A stretch of DNA of 64,000 nucleotides, from the NCBI RefSeq assembly GCF_030269305.1, contig NZ_BSTC01000004.1:124001-188000 (forward strand), given 5' to 3'. The notes below the pieces were generated by a model. That model was not told the DNA's origin. It made no database searches and saw only the letters and a program-made list of their open reading frames with translations. Of the stretch, positions 16,469 through 24,804 are shown piece after piece. Both the position numbers and the translations under genes were made by a program. Positions within the stretch are counted from its first letter, which is position 1. Every line of letters begins with the position of its first letter. The DNA comes from Kineosporia sp. NBRC 101731. Its GTDB lineage: Bacteria > Actinomycetota > Actinomycetes > Actinomycetales > Kineosporiaceae.

Positions 16469-16527
16469 GGCCCCCCCCGACGAGGGGGCGGGTGAGGGGA
16501 GCTCACCCGGAAGGTCCTCAGAAGTCC

Positions 16528-17826
16528 TCAGAAGACGGAGGCCCAGTTGTCCTGGGTGTTCTTCAGGGCCTCGTCCACACTGGTCTTGCCGGTGAGGACG
16601 GCCTGCAGCTGCTCGTTGAGCGTGCGCATCAGGTCTTCGGACTTGGGCAGGCCGGTGAACTCGTTGGCCGGCGTACCGTCCTGGTAGATCGTGAAGGCCT
16701 CTTCGAACTTCGGGTCACTGTCACCGAAGTCCGGCTCCGCGGTGGTGTTCCCGGGAAAACCGTTGGCCAGGGTGGACAGCTGCGCGTTCACGTCCTTGCT
16801 CATCAGGTACTCCACGAACCTGAACGCCTCGGCCGGGTGCTCGCTGGAGTCGGCCACCCCGATACCCCAGCTGGCGTAGGGAATACCGCGCTTGCCGGTG
16901 TAGTCGTCGGCCGCCGGGATCGCCGCGACCTCGAAGTTCAGGTCGGGCGCGTTCTCCTTGATCAGATTGATGTGGGCCAGGGAGTCGACCATCATCCCGA
17001 CCTGGCCGGTCGAGAACTTCTCGACCTTGTCCTGCTCCTTCATGGTCAGGTACCCCGGCGCCACCGCATCCGCGTCGGTCAGGCCCTTGATCATGTCGAT
17101 GACGCTCTTCACCTCGGGCGTGTTCATGTTCGGGCGGCCCCCGGCCAGCATGCTGCCGCCCGAGGCCCACAGCCACGACATCACATCGTTCTGCGCGCCG
17201 TTGGGGGCCGAGGTGTCCAGCGGAAGGGCCCAGCCCTTCTTGTTGTCCCCCAGCGCACTGATCTTCTTCGCCGCCTCGACGAACTCGGTGCGCGTGCTCG
17301 GCACCTCGTTCACCCCGGCCTCCTTCAGCAGGTCGGTGTTCACGAACAAAGGGTAGACGAAATTGACCACCGGGATCATGTAGGTCGACCCCTCGACCTG
17401 GATCTGGCTGGCGAGCTGACTCTCGTCGTAGCCGGCGTCTTTCATCAGGTCACTGAGGTTCGCGATGGCGCCCTGCTGCGAGAAGTCGTTGACCCAGGCC
17501 CCGTCCAGGCCCACCACGTCGGGCAGCGTGCGCGAGGCCGCGCCCGAGACCAGCTGCTGCTTGGTGGAGGCGTACGGGGCGGTCACCAGCTCCACCGTGA
17601 TCCCCGGGTTCTTCGCCTCGAATTCCGCGACGATCTTGTCGAAGGCACCGTCGGGGAGTTCCGCGGCCCACCACTGGGCGAACTCCAGCTTGACGTCGCC
17701 ACCGGAGGCGGCCGCACCGGACCCGGAACCGCATGCGGCCAGGGCGCCGATGACGGCCGCCGTGGTCACGATCCCGAAAAACCGACCCGGCCGTAGGGCC
17801 TTCCTGACACCGCTGACTGCCGACAT
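16528..17826 (-). CDS. Sugar ABC transporter solute-binding lipoprotein
   Basis: A 432-residue extracellular solute-binding protein (SBP_bac_1/CUT1). A lipoprotein signal with lipobox AALAAC (about residues 24-32 from ATG 17826) anchors it to the outer face of the membrane. The mature domain shows KLEFAQWWAAELPDGAFDKI and the typical PDVVGLDGAWVNDF and YASWGIGVADSS blocks. The start is chosen for the AAGGGAG site. It is the first gene of the operon and is preceded by an inverted repeat (17878-17911) likely bound by the divergent DeoR protein. The sugar ligand is unknown. Confidence 0.92.
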   Translation of the reverse strand: MSAVSGVRKALRPGRFFGIVTTAAVIGALAACGSGSGAAASGGDVKLEFAQWWAAELPDGAFDKIVAEFEAKNPGITVELVTAPYASTKQQLVSGAASRTLPDVVGLDGAWVNDFSQQGAIANLSDLMKDAGYDESQLASQIQVEGSTYMIPVVNFVYPLFVNTDLLKEAGVNEVPSTRTEFVEAAKKISALGDNKKGWALPLDTSAPNGAQNDVMSWLWASGGSMLAGGRPNMNTPEVKSVIDMIKGLTDADAVAPGYLTMKEQDKVEKFSTGQVGMMVDSLAHINLIKENAPDLNFEVAAIPAADDYTGKRGIPYASWGIGVADSSEHPAEAFRFVEYLMSKDVNAQLSTLANGFPGNTTAEPDFGDSDPKFEEAFTIYQDGTPANEFTGLPKSEDLMRTLNEQLQAVLTGKTSVDEALKNTQDNWASVF

Positions 17827-18155
17827 CCTCAACTCCCTTGTCGAGATACCGCTCTGTGCTGCGTTCCGCGACAGTAACAAGAAGTCTTGAGCATCTACAA
17901 GGTTCTTCTTGCAAAAGTTCCGACCAGAAACGCATTTCTATGCAGAGAACCGCAGACAAGCGCGCGTAAGATGCGTGGAGTGTCCCTTTCGTCACCCCGG
18001 CAGGAAGAATTCATGCCGGTTCCTGAGGCGGGTACTGCCTCCGGGGGCCCCAGGGATGCGAAGATCTGCTGTTCTCAGCACCGGACAGTGCCGAAGATGC
18101 GCACCACCCGTGCGCAGGAACCGCAACCACCAGGCCACACAGACGGGACCACACC
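17827..18155. promoter_or_regulatory. Divergent sugar-operon/DeoR control region
   Basis: A 329-bp gap between the binding-protein and DeoR genes. No gene is seen. It contains a candidate operator, CAAGAAG (17878-17884) and CTTCTTG (17905-17911), and is AT-richer than its flanks near 17870-17960. Confidence 0.5.
17878..17911. promoter_or_regulatory. Candidate DeoR operator
   Basis: Inverted repeat CAAGAAG-N20-CTTCTTG. The left arm is itself part of the perfect palindrome CAAGA-AG-TCTTG (17878-17889). It lies 52 bp upstream of the binding-protein start, where a repressor would block the operon promoter. Confidence 0.55.
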
Positions 18156-19163
18156 GTGACCGCACGGGAACCAGCGCTCGACCCGGCGCATGAGCCCACC
18201 TCCGGAGCCGCACCGGTGTCCGTACAGGGATCAGCACCCTCGGCACCACCCTCGGCACCGTCGGAGTCACCCACGCGGTCCTCCCCTGAGTTCTCGCGGG
18301 AGTCCTCGCCGGACTCCTCACCGGACTCCTCACCGGACTCCTCACCGGACTCCTCACCGGAGTCGGAGGAGAAGCAGCGGCACCTGCCGGCTGGGCGCAA
18401 GGCCCAGCTCGCCGCCTACGTGAGCGAGGCCGGACAGGTCACCGTCACCGAGCTCGCCACCCGTTTCGGGGTCTCCAGCGACACCATCCGTCGTGACCTG
18501 GACCAGCTCAGCAACGACGGCGTCCTGGTGCGCACCTACGGTGGCGCGGTCAGCCAGTCCACCATGGCTCCCGTCGACAGCACCATCGACGTACGGCTGA
18601 AACTGCAGCAGGACGAGAAAGACGTGATCGCCGCCCTCGCCGTCGGCCTGATCGAGAACGGCTTCACGATCATGCTCAACGGCGGCACCACCACCCTCGC
18701 CGTGGCCCGGGCCCTGCATCACCACCGCGACCTCACCGTGGCCACCAACAGCCTGCCCATCCCCCCGGCCATCCCTGAGTCCGCCGTGCGCGGGGTCTAC
18801 CTGGTCGGCGGCGCCGTGCGGCTGCTCACCCAGACCACCGTCGGGGCACTCACCTTCCGCACCGCCGGCGGCAACGAGCTCGAGGTCAGCTGCGACCTCG
18901 CGCTCATCGCCGTCGGGGCGGTCTCGGCCGACGCCGGATACACCACCAGCAACCTGGCCGAGGCCGAGATGATGCGTGAGATGTGCTCACGCTCCTCCCG
19001 CGTGGCCATCCTCGCCGACTCCACCAAGTTCGGGCGCCGCCTGTTCGCCCAGGTCTGCGCCCTGAGCGACGTCGACTACCTGATCACCGACGCCCCACCC
19101 CCGGCCGACCTGCGCGCAGCCCTCGCCGCGGCCGGGGTCGAGATCCTCTTCCCAGAGCTCTGA
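18156..19163 (+). CDS. DeoR-family transcriptional repressor
   Basis: A 335-residue DeoR regulator. After an unusual 75-residue Ser/Pro/Glu/Asp-rich N-terminal extension come the DeoR helix-turn-helix (VTVTELATRFGVSSDTIRRD, about residues 95-115) and the DeoRC sensor domain. The sensor domain (NGGTTTLAVARAL; AEAEMMREM; ADSTKFGR) normally binds a sugar phosphate. It is divergent from the sugar ABC-aldolase-kinase-isomerase operon and is probably its repressor. A start nearer residue 75 would give normal family length, but I see no better ribosome binding site there. The extension carries a 12-bp tandem repeat. Confidence 0.88.
   Translation: MTAREPALDPAHEPTSGAAPVSVQGSAPSAPPSAPSESPTRSSPEFSRESSPDSSPDSSPDSSPDSSPESEEKQRHLPAGRKAQLAAYVSEAGQVTVTELATRFGVSSDTIRRDLDQLSNDGVLVRTYGGAVSQSTMAPVDSTIDVRLKLQQDEKDVIAALAVGLIENGFTIMLNGGTTTLAVARALHHHRDLTVATNSLPIPPAIPESAVRGVYLVGGAVRLLTQTTVGALTFRTAGGNELEVSCDLALIAVGAVSADAGYTTSNLAEAEMMREMCSRSSRVAILADSTKFGRRLFAQVCALSDVDYLITDAPPPADLRAALAAAGVEILFPEL
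18299..18358 (+). repeat. 12-bp tandem repeat in the DeoR gene
   Basis: Four exact copies of GGACTCCTCACC (18311-18358) plus an imperfect fifth at 18299-18310. The repeat encodes DSSP units in the N-terminal extension. Unit length keeps the frame. Confidence 0.85.
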
Positions 19164-19170
19164 GCCAGCC

Positions 19171-19863
19171 CTAAACCCTTTCCAGATAACCGTTGTCGAC
19201 CAGCCACAGCACATTGAGCGACGCCGGCGCCCCCGGCACATAGGCCCCCGACAGCTGGTACTGCCAGCCCTCACCCCGCTGCTCGAACCACGCCGCGATC
19301 GGCCCGGCCGCCACCTCGAACGACTTCAGCACCCGGTAACGGCGGTAGTTGCACCCCGCCGCCGGGGTACCGGCCAGGTTCGAGGGCGGAATGGCCCGCT
19401 CGGCGTACGGAGTGCCCGCCGGACTCAGGAAGGCGCCGTACTCACTGCCGAACCGGTCCAGCTCCCGCCCCACCTTCAGGGTCTTGCGCCAGACCTCCGG
19501 GGCACCGTCCGACCCCAGCTGATAACCGTTCTGCGGCGGATAGATCCACGTCCCCACCGACGCGTCGTAGTACTCGGCCAGGAACGCCTGCGCCGACAAC
19601 TCCCCCGTGCGCCGGTACCCCTTCAGCTCGAACCCGACCGTGCCGGAGTTCGGCAACGTGGCCGGACCCAGCCGCCGGTCCCCCTCGGCGTACTCCACCG
19701 AGCAGGTCGTGGACAGCTCCCGGCCCGCCGCCACCGGCGCCACCACCGAGGACGCCTGAGCCGGAGCGACCGGCGCCACCACCGTCCCGACAGCCAGGAC
19801 AGCCGTGGCGAGCGCCGGGGCAAATCCCCGCAGACGAACGAAGAACGCAGTACTGGAATGCAT
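19171..19863 (-). CDS. Secreted TNT-domain NAD glycohydrolase-like protein
   Basis: A 230-residue exported protein. A Sec signal peptide (residues 1-30, cleavage near AQA-SS) is followed by a region with LSTTCSVEYAEGDRRLGP and then a C-terminal domain resembling the tuberculosis necrotizing toxin (TNT, PF14021) of CpnT. The matching blocks are AFLSPAGTPYAERAIPPSNL, YRRYRVLKSFEVAAGPIAAW, FEQRGEGWQYQLSGAYVPG with the conserved Gln, and LVDNGYLERV. TNT hydrolyses NAD+. No immunity gene is adjacent. ATG 19863 follows a GGGGGGA site. Confidence 0.75.
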   Translation of the reverse strand: MHSSTAFFVRLRGFAPALATAVLAVGTVVAPVAPAQASSVVAPVAAGRELSTTCSVEYAEGDRRLGPATLPNSGTVGFELKGYRRTGELSAQAFLAEYYDASVGTWIYPPQNGYQLGSDGAPEVWRKTLKVGRELDRFGSEYGAFLSPAGTPYAERAIPPSNLAGTPAAGCNYRRYRVLKSFEVAAGPIAAWFEQRGEGWQYQLSGAYVPGAPASLNVLWLVDNGYLERV

Positions 19864-20087
19864 TTCGGAATCCCCCCGACAACCGGTCATGATCGCCGCA
19901 GACCTTAGCCACCCAACCCGCCAGTACCCCGCAACCGGCCCCCGACAACCCGATGCCCGCCACCAACGCCCCTGCCGCCGCCTCTTCGCCACGACAGCCG
20001 CAGGTCGATCCGGTGGCAGGCGCCCGTGCTCGAAGGCGCCGCAGCGATCACGGGACGAACGGGGAAGCCGCCGATCATCTGGGCCCC

Positions 20088-20696
20088 GTGAAACTTCTCC
20101 TCGCGGGTGGCGCACTGGCCGGTCCGGCATTCGTCGCGGCGTTCCTGATCGAAGGTGCGCGCCGGGCCGACTACGACCCCGCGCGTCACCCGGTCAGTTC
20201 CCTGGCGCTCGGACCGGGCGGGTGGCGGCAGGCAGCCAATGTCGCGACGGCCGGGGCGCTCTACCTGGGCCTGGGCGCCGGTCTGCGTCAGTCCTCCCGC
20301 GGTGACGCGCTGGTGGCCGCGGCCACCGGTGCCGGACTGCTCGCGTCGGCGGTCTTCACCACCGACCCGGTGAGTGGGTACCCGCCGGAAACGGCATCCC
20401 GACCCCGAAAGTCTTCCTGCGAGGGCCAGTTGCACGACCTCGCGGCACTGCCCATCTTCCTGGGCCTGCCCGTCGGCCAGCTGGTCACGGCCTGGCTCTG
20501 CCGACGGCAGGACCGCCCCTGGGCCCTGGCCAGTGCGGCTGCGGGCATCACGATGCTGTGGACGCTCTCCGGGTTCTCCCGAGGCTTCTCGCAGGACCCG
20601 CACTTCGTCGACCGAGCTGGGCGGTTGCAGCGAGTGGGAGTCACCACCGGCTTCCTGTGGCTGAGCGGTCAGGCCCTGCGCGCCGGGCGGACGTAG
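20088..20696 (+). CDS. DUF998-type membrane protein
   Basis: A 202-residue integral membrane protein with about six hydrophobic segments. It resembles the DUF998 family (LLLAGGALAGPAFVAAFLIEG; YDPARHPVSSLALGPGGWRQ; LHDLAALPIFLGLPVGQLV). The RHPVSSLALG block after the first span is the family hallmark. The frame is open upstream to 19953, but hydrophobic family-like sequence begins at GTG 20088. The stop codon is embedded in a 14-bp tandem repeat. Function unknown. It is divergent from the TNT gene. Confidence 0.75.
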   Translation: MKLLLAGGALAGPAFVAAFLIEGARRADYDPARHPVSSLALGPGGWRQAANVATAGALYLGLGAGLRQSSRGDALVAAATGAGLLASAVFTTDPVSGYPPETASRPRKSSCEGQLHDLAALPIFLGLPVGQLVTAWLCRRQDRPWALASAAAGITMLWTLSGFSRGFSQDPHFVDRAGRLQRVGVTTGFLWLSGQALRAGRT

Positions 20697-20720
20697 GCGC
20701 GCGGACGTAGGCGCGCGGAC
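20688..20720 (+). repeat. 14-bp tandem repeat over a stop codon
   Basis: CGGACGTAGGCGCG occurs twice in tandem (20688-20701, 20702-20715) with a partial third. The first copy contains the TAG stop of the DUF998 gene. Confidence 0.8.
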
Positions 20721-20795
20721 CAGCTCAGGCGCAGAACACGCCCCAGAGCGCCGTTCTAGGTGGGCGCCCCTCCTCTGCCCCTACTGTGTGAGGCG

Positions 20796-21518
20796 ATGTC
20801 CGGGACCGGGGAACGGCAAGGCGGGCAGCCAGACATGTGGCCACCCACCTGGGCGTGCCCGCGCGCGGGAGCCCGGTCCCAGCCAGGGCTGCTGGGGTTG
20901 CTGATGGTGTGGACCGTCATGGGCGGTCTGCTGGCCATGCACGCTCTCAGCACAGGCCACAGCTCACACACCGCCATGCCGACCGGTACCCAGCACGGCG
21001 CCGCAGACGTCCACTCCAGCGGCCACCACCCAACCGACTCACCTCGGACCGGCCCGTTCGATCGGGCCCAGAGCGCCGTGGGTGCTGCGGTTGCCTCGGC
21101 GGTGAACGGTCTGAGCGTCGGCCCCTCTGTTGTCCGGGCCGACGACGCGGTTGTCCGGGGCCCAGCCGGGCAGCAGGCGGTGCGGGGGCCCGGGATCACG
21201 AGCGCCGTCCTGGTCGGCACCCGTGATGAGCACGCCGAGCGAGTCCTCGGTCATGAGCTGCGCCCGGAATGGGTGCCGGGTCATGGCCCGGATGCGCCCA
21301 CGGGTACCCCCCTGTGCCAGGCGATTCTCCGTGGTGCAGGTGTGGTGCTGCTGCTCTTGATCCTGAGCAGGCTGGCCCTGGCCACCCGGGGAACGGCGTG
21401 GGTCCTGGCCCGGCATCCGATGTCGACCGCCGACGGTCATGGCCGGTGGAGAACCTGGCAGTGCCGCCTGCCGGTCCGGGGCCCTTCGTTGCAGAAGCTC
21501 TGCATCAGTCGCACCTGA
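20796..21518 (+). CDS. DUF6153-like His-rich membrane protein
   Basis: A 240-residue protein with two membrane segments, GLLGLLMVWTVMGGLLAMHA near the N terminus and CQAILRGAGVVLLLLILSRL near the C terminus. They are separated by a His-rich external loop (HALSTGHSSHTAMP, SSGHHPTD). That layout matches DUF6153 proteins, which often sit beside DUF305 and copper genes in actinomycetes. It is followed by the DUF305 and CopC-CopD genes, suggesting a role in copper handling. The start is uncertain: ATG 20796, or GTG 20760 with 12 more residues. Confidence 0.6.
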   Translation: MSGTGERQGGQPDMWPPTWACPRAGARSQPGLLGLLMVWTVMGGLLAMHALSTGHSSHTAMPTGTQHGAADVHSSGHHPTDSPRTGPFDRAQSAVGAAVASAVNGLSVGPSVVRADDAVVRGPAGQQAVRGPGITSAVLVGTRDEHAERVLGHELRPEWVPGHGPDAPTGTPLCQAILRGAGVVLLLLILSRLALATRGTAWVLARHPMSTADGHGRWRTWQCRLPVRGPSLQKLCISRT

Positions 21519-21636
21519 GCCGGCCCTGAGCACGCACCTACCCGCCCGCACCCGATGCCGGGCACGGATGGCCGTAGGCGTGTTCCTCATCGGCACGGTG
21601 CCAGCAGACGTTCCCTATGCGAAGGGTTGAACCAGC

Positions 21637-22269
21637 ATGCGTACAGCACACCACCTCAAGGCCTGCCTCGCCCTGCCCGTCATCGCCGGCCTGCTCCTGA
21701 GCGGATGCGGCAGCGACGACGAGCCGGCCTCGAACGGCAGCGCCACCAGCAGCGCCACCAGCAGCGCCAGTGCAGAACAGGGCGTGTCGTTCAACGACGC
21801 CGATGTCGACTTTGCCAGCGCGATGATCCCTCACCACGCGCAGGCCATCGAGATGGCCGATCTGGCCCTGACCAAGGCCACCAGTGCGCAGGTCAAGAAC
21901 CTGGCCGAGAAGGTCAAGGCCGCCCAGGCCCCAGAAATACAGACCCTGTCAGACCTGCTGTCCAGTTGGAACCAGCCGGTTCCCAGCACCGAGGGCAGCA
22001 GCTCCATGGAGGGGATGGATCACGGCGAGTCCGACTCCACCATGATGACCAGCGAACAGATGGACGACCTCAAGGACGCCGGCGCCGCCGAGTACGACCG
22101 GATGTGGGTCGACCTGATGATCCAGCACCACGAAGGTGCCATCGCCATGGGCAAGACCGAGGTCGCCGACGGCACCCATGAGCAAGCCACTCAACTGGCC
22201 CGGACCGTCATCGAGGCGCAGACCACGGAACTCGCCCAGCTGAAGAGCCTGGCCGCCGAACTGGCCTGA
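21637..22269 (+). CDS. DUF305 lipoprotein, copper-associated
   Basis: A 210-residue lipoprotein (lipobox LLLSGC near residue 24) with a Ser/Thr-rich spacer and a DUF305 helical domain. Two family motifs are visible: ASAMIPHHAQAIEMADLAL and DLMIQHHEGAIAMGKTE. DUF305 proteins are ferritin-like and are linked to copper tolerance or storage. Met/His-rich GMDHGESDSTMMTSEQM lies between the motifs. An AAGGG site precedes ATG 21637. It is the middle gene of the copper group. Confidence 0.9.
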   Translation: MRTAHHLKACLALPVIAGLLLSGCGSDDEPASNGSATSSATSSASAEQGVSFNDADVDFASAMIPHHAQAIEMADLALTKATSAQVKNLAEKVKAAQAPEIQTLSDLLSSWNQPVPSTEGSSSMEGMDHGESDSTMMTSEQMDDLKDAGAAEYDRMWVDLMIQHHEGAIAMGKTEVADGTHEQATQLARTVIEAQTTELAQLKSLAAELA

Positions 22270-22465
22270 TGCTCCCTTCCGACACCGCGTCGGAACGGGC
22301 ATCCATCACTGCCCTGACGCCTGGCCGCCGACCAGTCCCAGGTCCTTGATGGGCAGGGCGGGGCCTCGCCCCGACAGCGAGGCCCCACCCCCCCGATCTG
22401 GGAACTTGCGTGCCCCGGACGCTTGCGGTCCACCTGCCGTCCTTGGCCCTCCCACAAGGAGCGAC

Positions 22466-24148
22466 ATGAACGATCGAACCGCTACCTGCCGTTCCCCCTG
22501 GCCACGACGGTGGCTGCTGCTCGGACTGGCCGTTTTCGCCAGCATGATGGTGGCGTTCCCGGCCTCCGCTCACCTGGATCTGGTCTCCACCACCCCGGCC
22601 GACGGCACGATGCTGAAGAACCCCTCGGCCGCGATCACCGTCACCTTCACCAAGGCGGCCACCCCCTCCGGCAAGGGGTTCACCCTCTACAACTCCGCCG
22701 GCCGGGCCGTGCCCGTCCAGGGCGACACCAGCGATGACGGAGTGACCTGGAAGATCCGCCCCACCACGGCGCTGCAACCCGGTAGCCGCTACGGCCTCAC
22801 CTGGAAGGTCACGGGCGGCGACGCCCACGTCAAGTCCGGCACCATCACCTTCCGTGTCGCCGCAGCACCCGCAGCCAGCCCCGACGACACCGTCCCATCC
22901 GACTCCTCCTCGACGTCCTCTGTACCGGCATCGTCGGACGGCCCCACCGATGCCGGCGCCATCGAGGCGACCCCGGAATCGGCCTCGGACGCTGATGATC
23001 ACGCACAGATGCCCGGGCACACGATGAACGACCCGGACACCCAGGACACCCAGGTCGGTGCCGATCTGGGTACCGGTCCCGAAGCCGGTCTGGATGCTGT
23101 GCTGGCTTCAGCCGACGAGGAAGGATCCACCCTCGCGGACACCGCGACCGCGGTGGCGCGCTGGATGTCCTACCTCGGGATCCTGGTGAGTGTGGGGGCA
23201 CTGATCGTGGTCATCACCACCCTGGTCGGAGCCGCCGGGGACGTACGTCTGGGCGAGCACGTCGTGCGGTGGGCGGCGGGACTGTGCGTGCTGGGTGCCC
23301 TGATGGAGGGCGCCTGCCTGCTGTGGGCATCAGACACCCCGGTGCCGTGGTCACCGGCCCTGGCCACAGGCCTGCGCCTGGCCGCCGGCACGGCGATGGT
23401 CCTGACGCTGGAGCTCGTACCGCGCAGCACCGGGGGCCGCCGCTCGTACGACGTTCCCGCGCTACCGGGCGCGCCCCGCACCCGATCCTTCTCAGCTGCA
23501 CGAGGCGAGCGTCCTCACGGGGAAAGCAGCAGGAACGACGCCGTCTCAGGGACCAGCCGCTCGTCCCAGTTGATCCTGACTCCTCCGGTGCGTACCGGGC
23601 GAGTACGCGGGGTCCCGATGCGCCCTGCCCTGACCGCCGTGATCGGCACCGTGATGCTGGTGTCATTCGTGTTCGACGGGCACACCGCCACCGTCAGCCC
23701 ACGACTGCTGATCGCCATCGCCGACCTGGCCCACACCACCGCAGCCGCCGTCTGGGTCGGCGGCGTGGTCCTGCTGGCCGTCCTGCTGCTGGTGCGCGCC
23801 CGTGCCGGGGTGCCGACCGGCGCCGGCGAACTCGCCGTCCGCTTCTCCGTGCCCGCCACCGCCGCCGTCGTCGTCGCCGGCCTGGCCGGAACCGTCCTGA
23901 CCCTGCTCATCATCGACAGCCCCGACGACCTCACCGGCACCCCCTGGGGCCGGATCATGCTGATCAAGCTCGGCCTGGTCGCCGCCGTAGCGGTCATGGG
24001 CTACGCCAACAACCGCTACGCCCTGCCCGCCCTCGATTCCTGGCGCCCCGGCACAGCCCGTCTGCTCCGCCGCACCGTCGCCGCCGAAGCCACCGTCATG
24101 ATCGCCGTCCTGCTGATCACCGCGATCCTCGTCGCCTCACAGACCTGA
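22466..24148 (+). CDS. CopC-CopD fusion copper protein
   Basis: A 560-residue fusion. A signal peptide (1-33) leads into a CopC cupredoxin-like domain (34-135) that begins with AHLDLVSTTPADG, whose first His is a Cu(II) ligand, and ends with GDAHVKSGTITF. An acidic/Ser-rich linker with His/Met (about 140-225) precedes a CopD domain of about eight membrane spans (PF05425). It probably imports copper, or passes it across the membrane. The start is ATG 22466 behind AAGGAG. A charged insertion (about 315-375) splits the CopD half. YcnJ of Bacillus has the same fusion. Confidence 0.9.
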   Translation: MNDRTATCRSPWPRRWLLLGLAVFASMMVAFPASAHLDLVSTTPADGTMLKNPSAAITVTFTKAATPSGKGFTLYNSAGRAVPVQGDTSDDGVTWKIRPTTALQPGSRYGLTWKVTGGDAHVKSGTITFRVAAAPAASPDDTVPSDSSSTSSVPASSDGPTDAGAIEATPESASDADDHAQMPGHTMNDPDTQDTQVGADLGTGPEAGLDAVLASADEEGSTLADTATAVARWMSYLGILVSVGALIVVITTLVGAAGDVRLGEHVVRWAAGLCVLGALMEGACLLWASDTPVPWSPALATGLRLAAGTAMVLTLELVPRSTGGRRSYDVPALPGAPRTRSFSAARGERPHGESSRNDAVSGTSRSSQLILTPPVRTGRVRGVPMRPALTAVIGTVMLVSFVFDGHTATVSPRLLIAIADLAHTTAAAVWVGGVVLLAVLLLVRARAGVPTGAGELAVRFSVPATAAVVVAGLAGTVLTLLIIDSPDDLTGTPWGRIMLIKLGLVAAVAVMGYANNRYALPALDSWRPGTARLLRRTVAAEATVMIAVLLITAILVASQT

Positions 24149-24223
24149 TCAACAGCCTCGTGACGTCCGGAGGGGAATACCGCGAGAACCTATGAGGCCC
24201 GCAACCGACACGCCCATGGGGAC

Positions 24224-24679
24224 CTAGGGCCGCAGCTGCTGCATCGGCCGCGAACGGCGCAGGACCGGGCCGGTCAGAGCCAGGACGGCCAGTTCGGGCA
24301 GGAGCGGGAGCAGCATGCCCGGGCTGACGTGTGAGGTGTGCGGAATGAGCGTGGGGGCCGCGACCAGGGCGACCGCCCCGTGCCCGTGCGCGGTGGGGGC
24401 GCCGGTGAACGCGGGGGTCACGGCCAGCAGGTAGCCCAGGTGCGCCACGATCATCAGCGCAGCCATACCGGAGGCCATCATCAGGGCCGATCGCGAGCGT
24501 GCCCGCATCAGGTGCAGCGCGCAGCCCAGGCAGATGAGGGCCATGGCGCCGAAGACCCAGGCGGTTGCGTCATGTGCGGTGAGCGTGGCCAGGTGCAGCA
24601 GGCCGCCGAGCCCGGCCAGGGCGCTGATCGTCCGGGCGGCCGGGAGGCGGCACGGGTTCGGGTCGGCGGTCGGGCTCAC
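24224..24679 (-). CDS. DUF5134-like small membrane protein
   Basis: A 151-residue protein with four hydrophobic segments. Histidines cluster at or near membrane edges (LHLATLTAHD; LHLMRAR; AHLGYLL; TAHGHGAVAL; PHTSHVSPGM). The pattern resembles DUF5134 proteins of actinomycetes, though I am not certain. It is convergent with the CopC-CopD gene and so could share copper biology. GTG 24679 has no strong ribosome binding site. Confidence 0.55.
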   Translation of the reverse strand: MSPTADPNPCRLPAARTISALAGLGGLLHLATLTAHDATAWVFGAMALICLGCALHLMRARSRSALMMASGMAALMIVAHLGYLLAVTPAFTGAPTAHGHGAVALVAAPTLIPHTSHVSPGMLLPLLPELAVLALTGPVLRRSRPMQQLRP

Positions 24680-24804
24680 ATCCGCCAGCGTGCCACATTG
24701 GATCCATATTCATCTAGAGAGGATCCAGAAAGGCGTGCAAGTCCGGGTCCGGACATGATTCGAGACCGGGGCCACACCGGCGCCGGTCTCGTCAGAAGAA
24801 AGGA

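Noticed and set aside
18299-18358. Short tandem repeat considered as a CRISPR
   Set aside because: Units are 12 bp with no spacers and lie inside a coding frame.
23269-24195. 308-codon plus-strand frame inside the CopC-CopD gene
   Set aside because: Arg/Pro/His-rich out-of-frame reading of a gene with clear CopD membrane spans.
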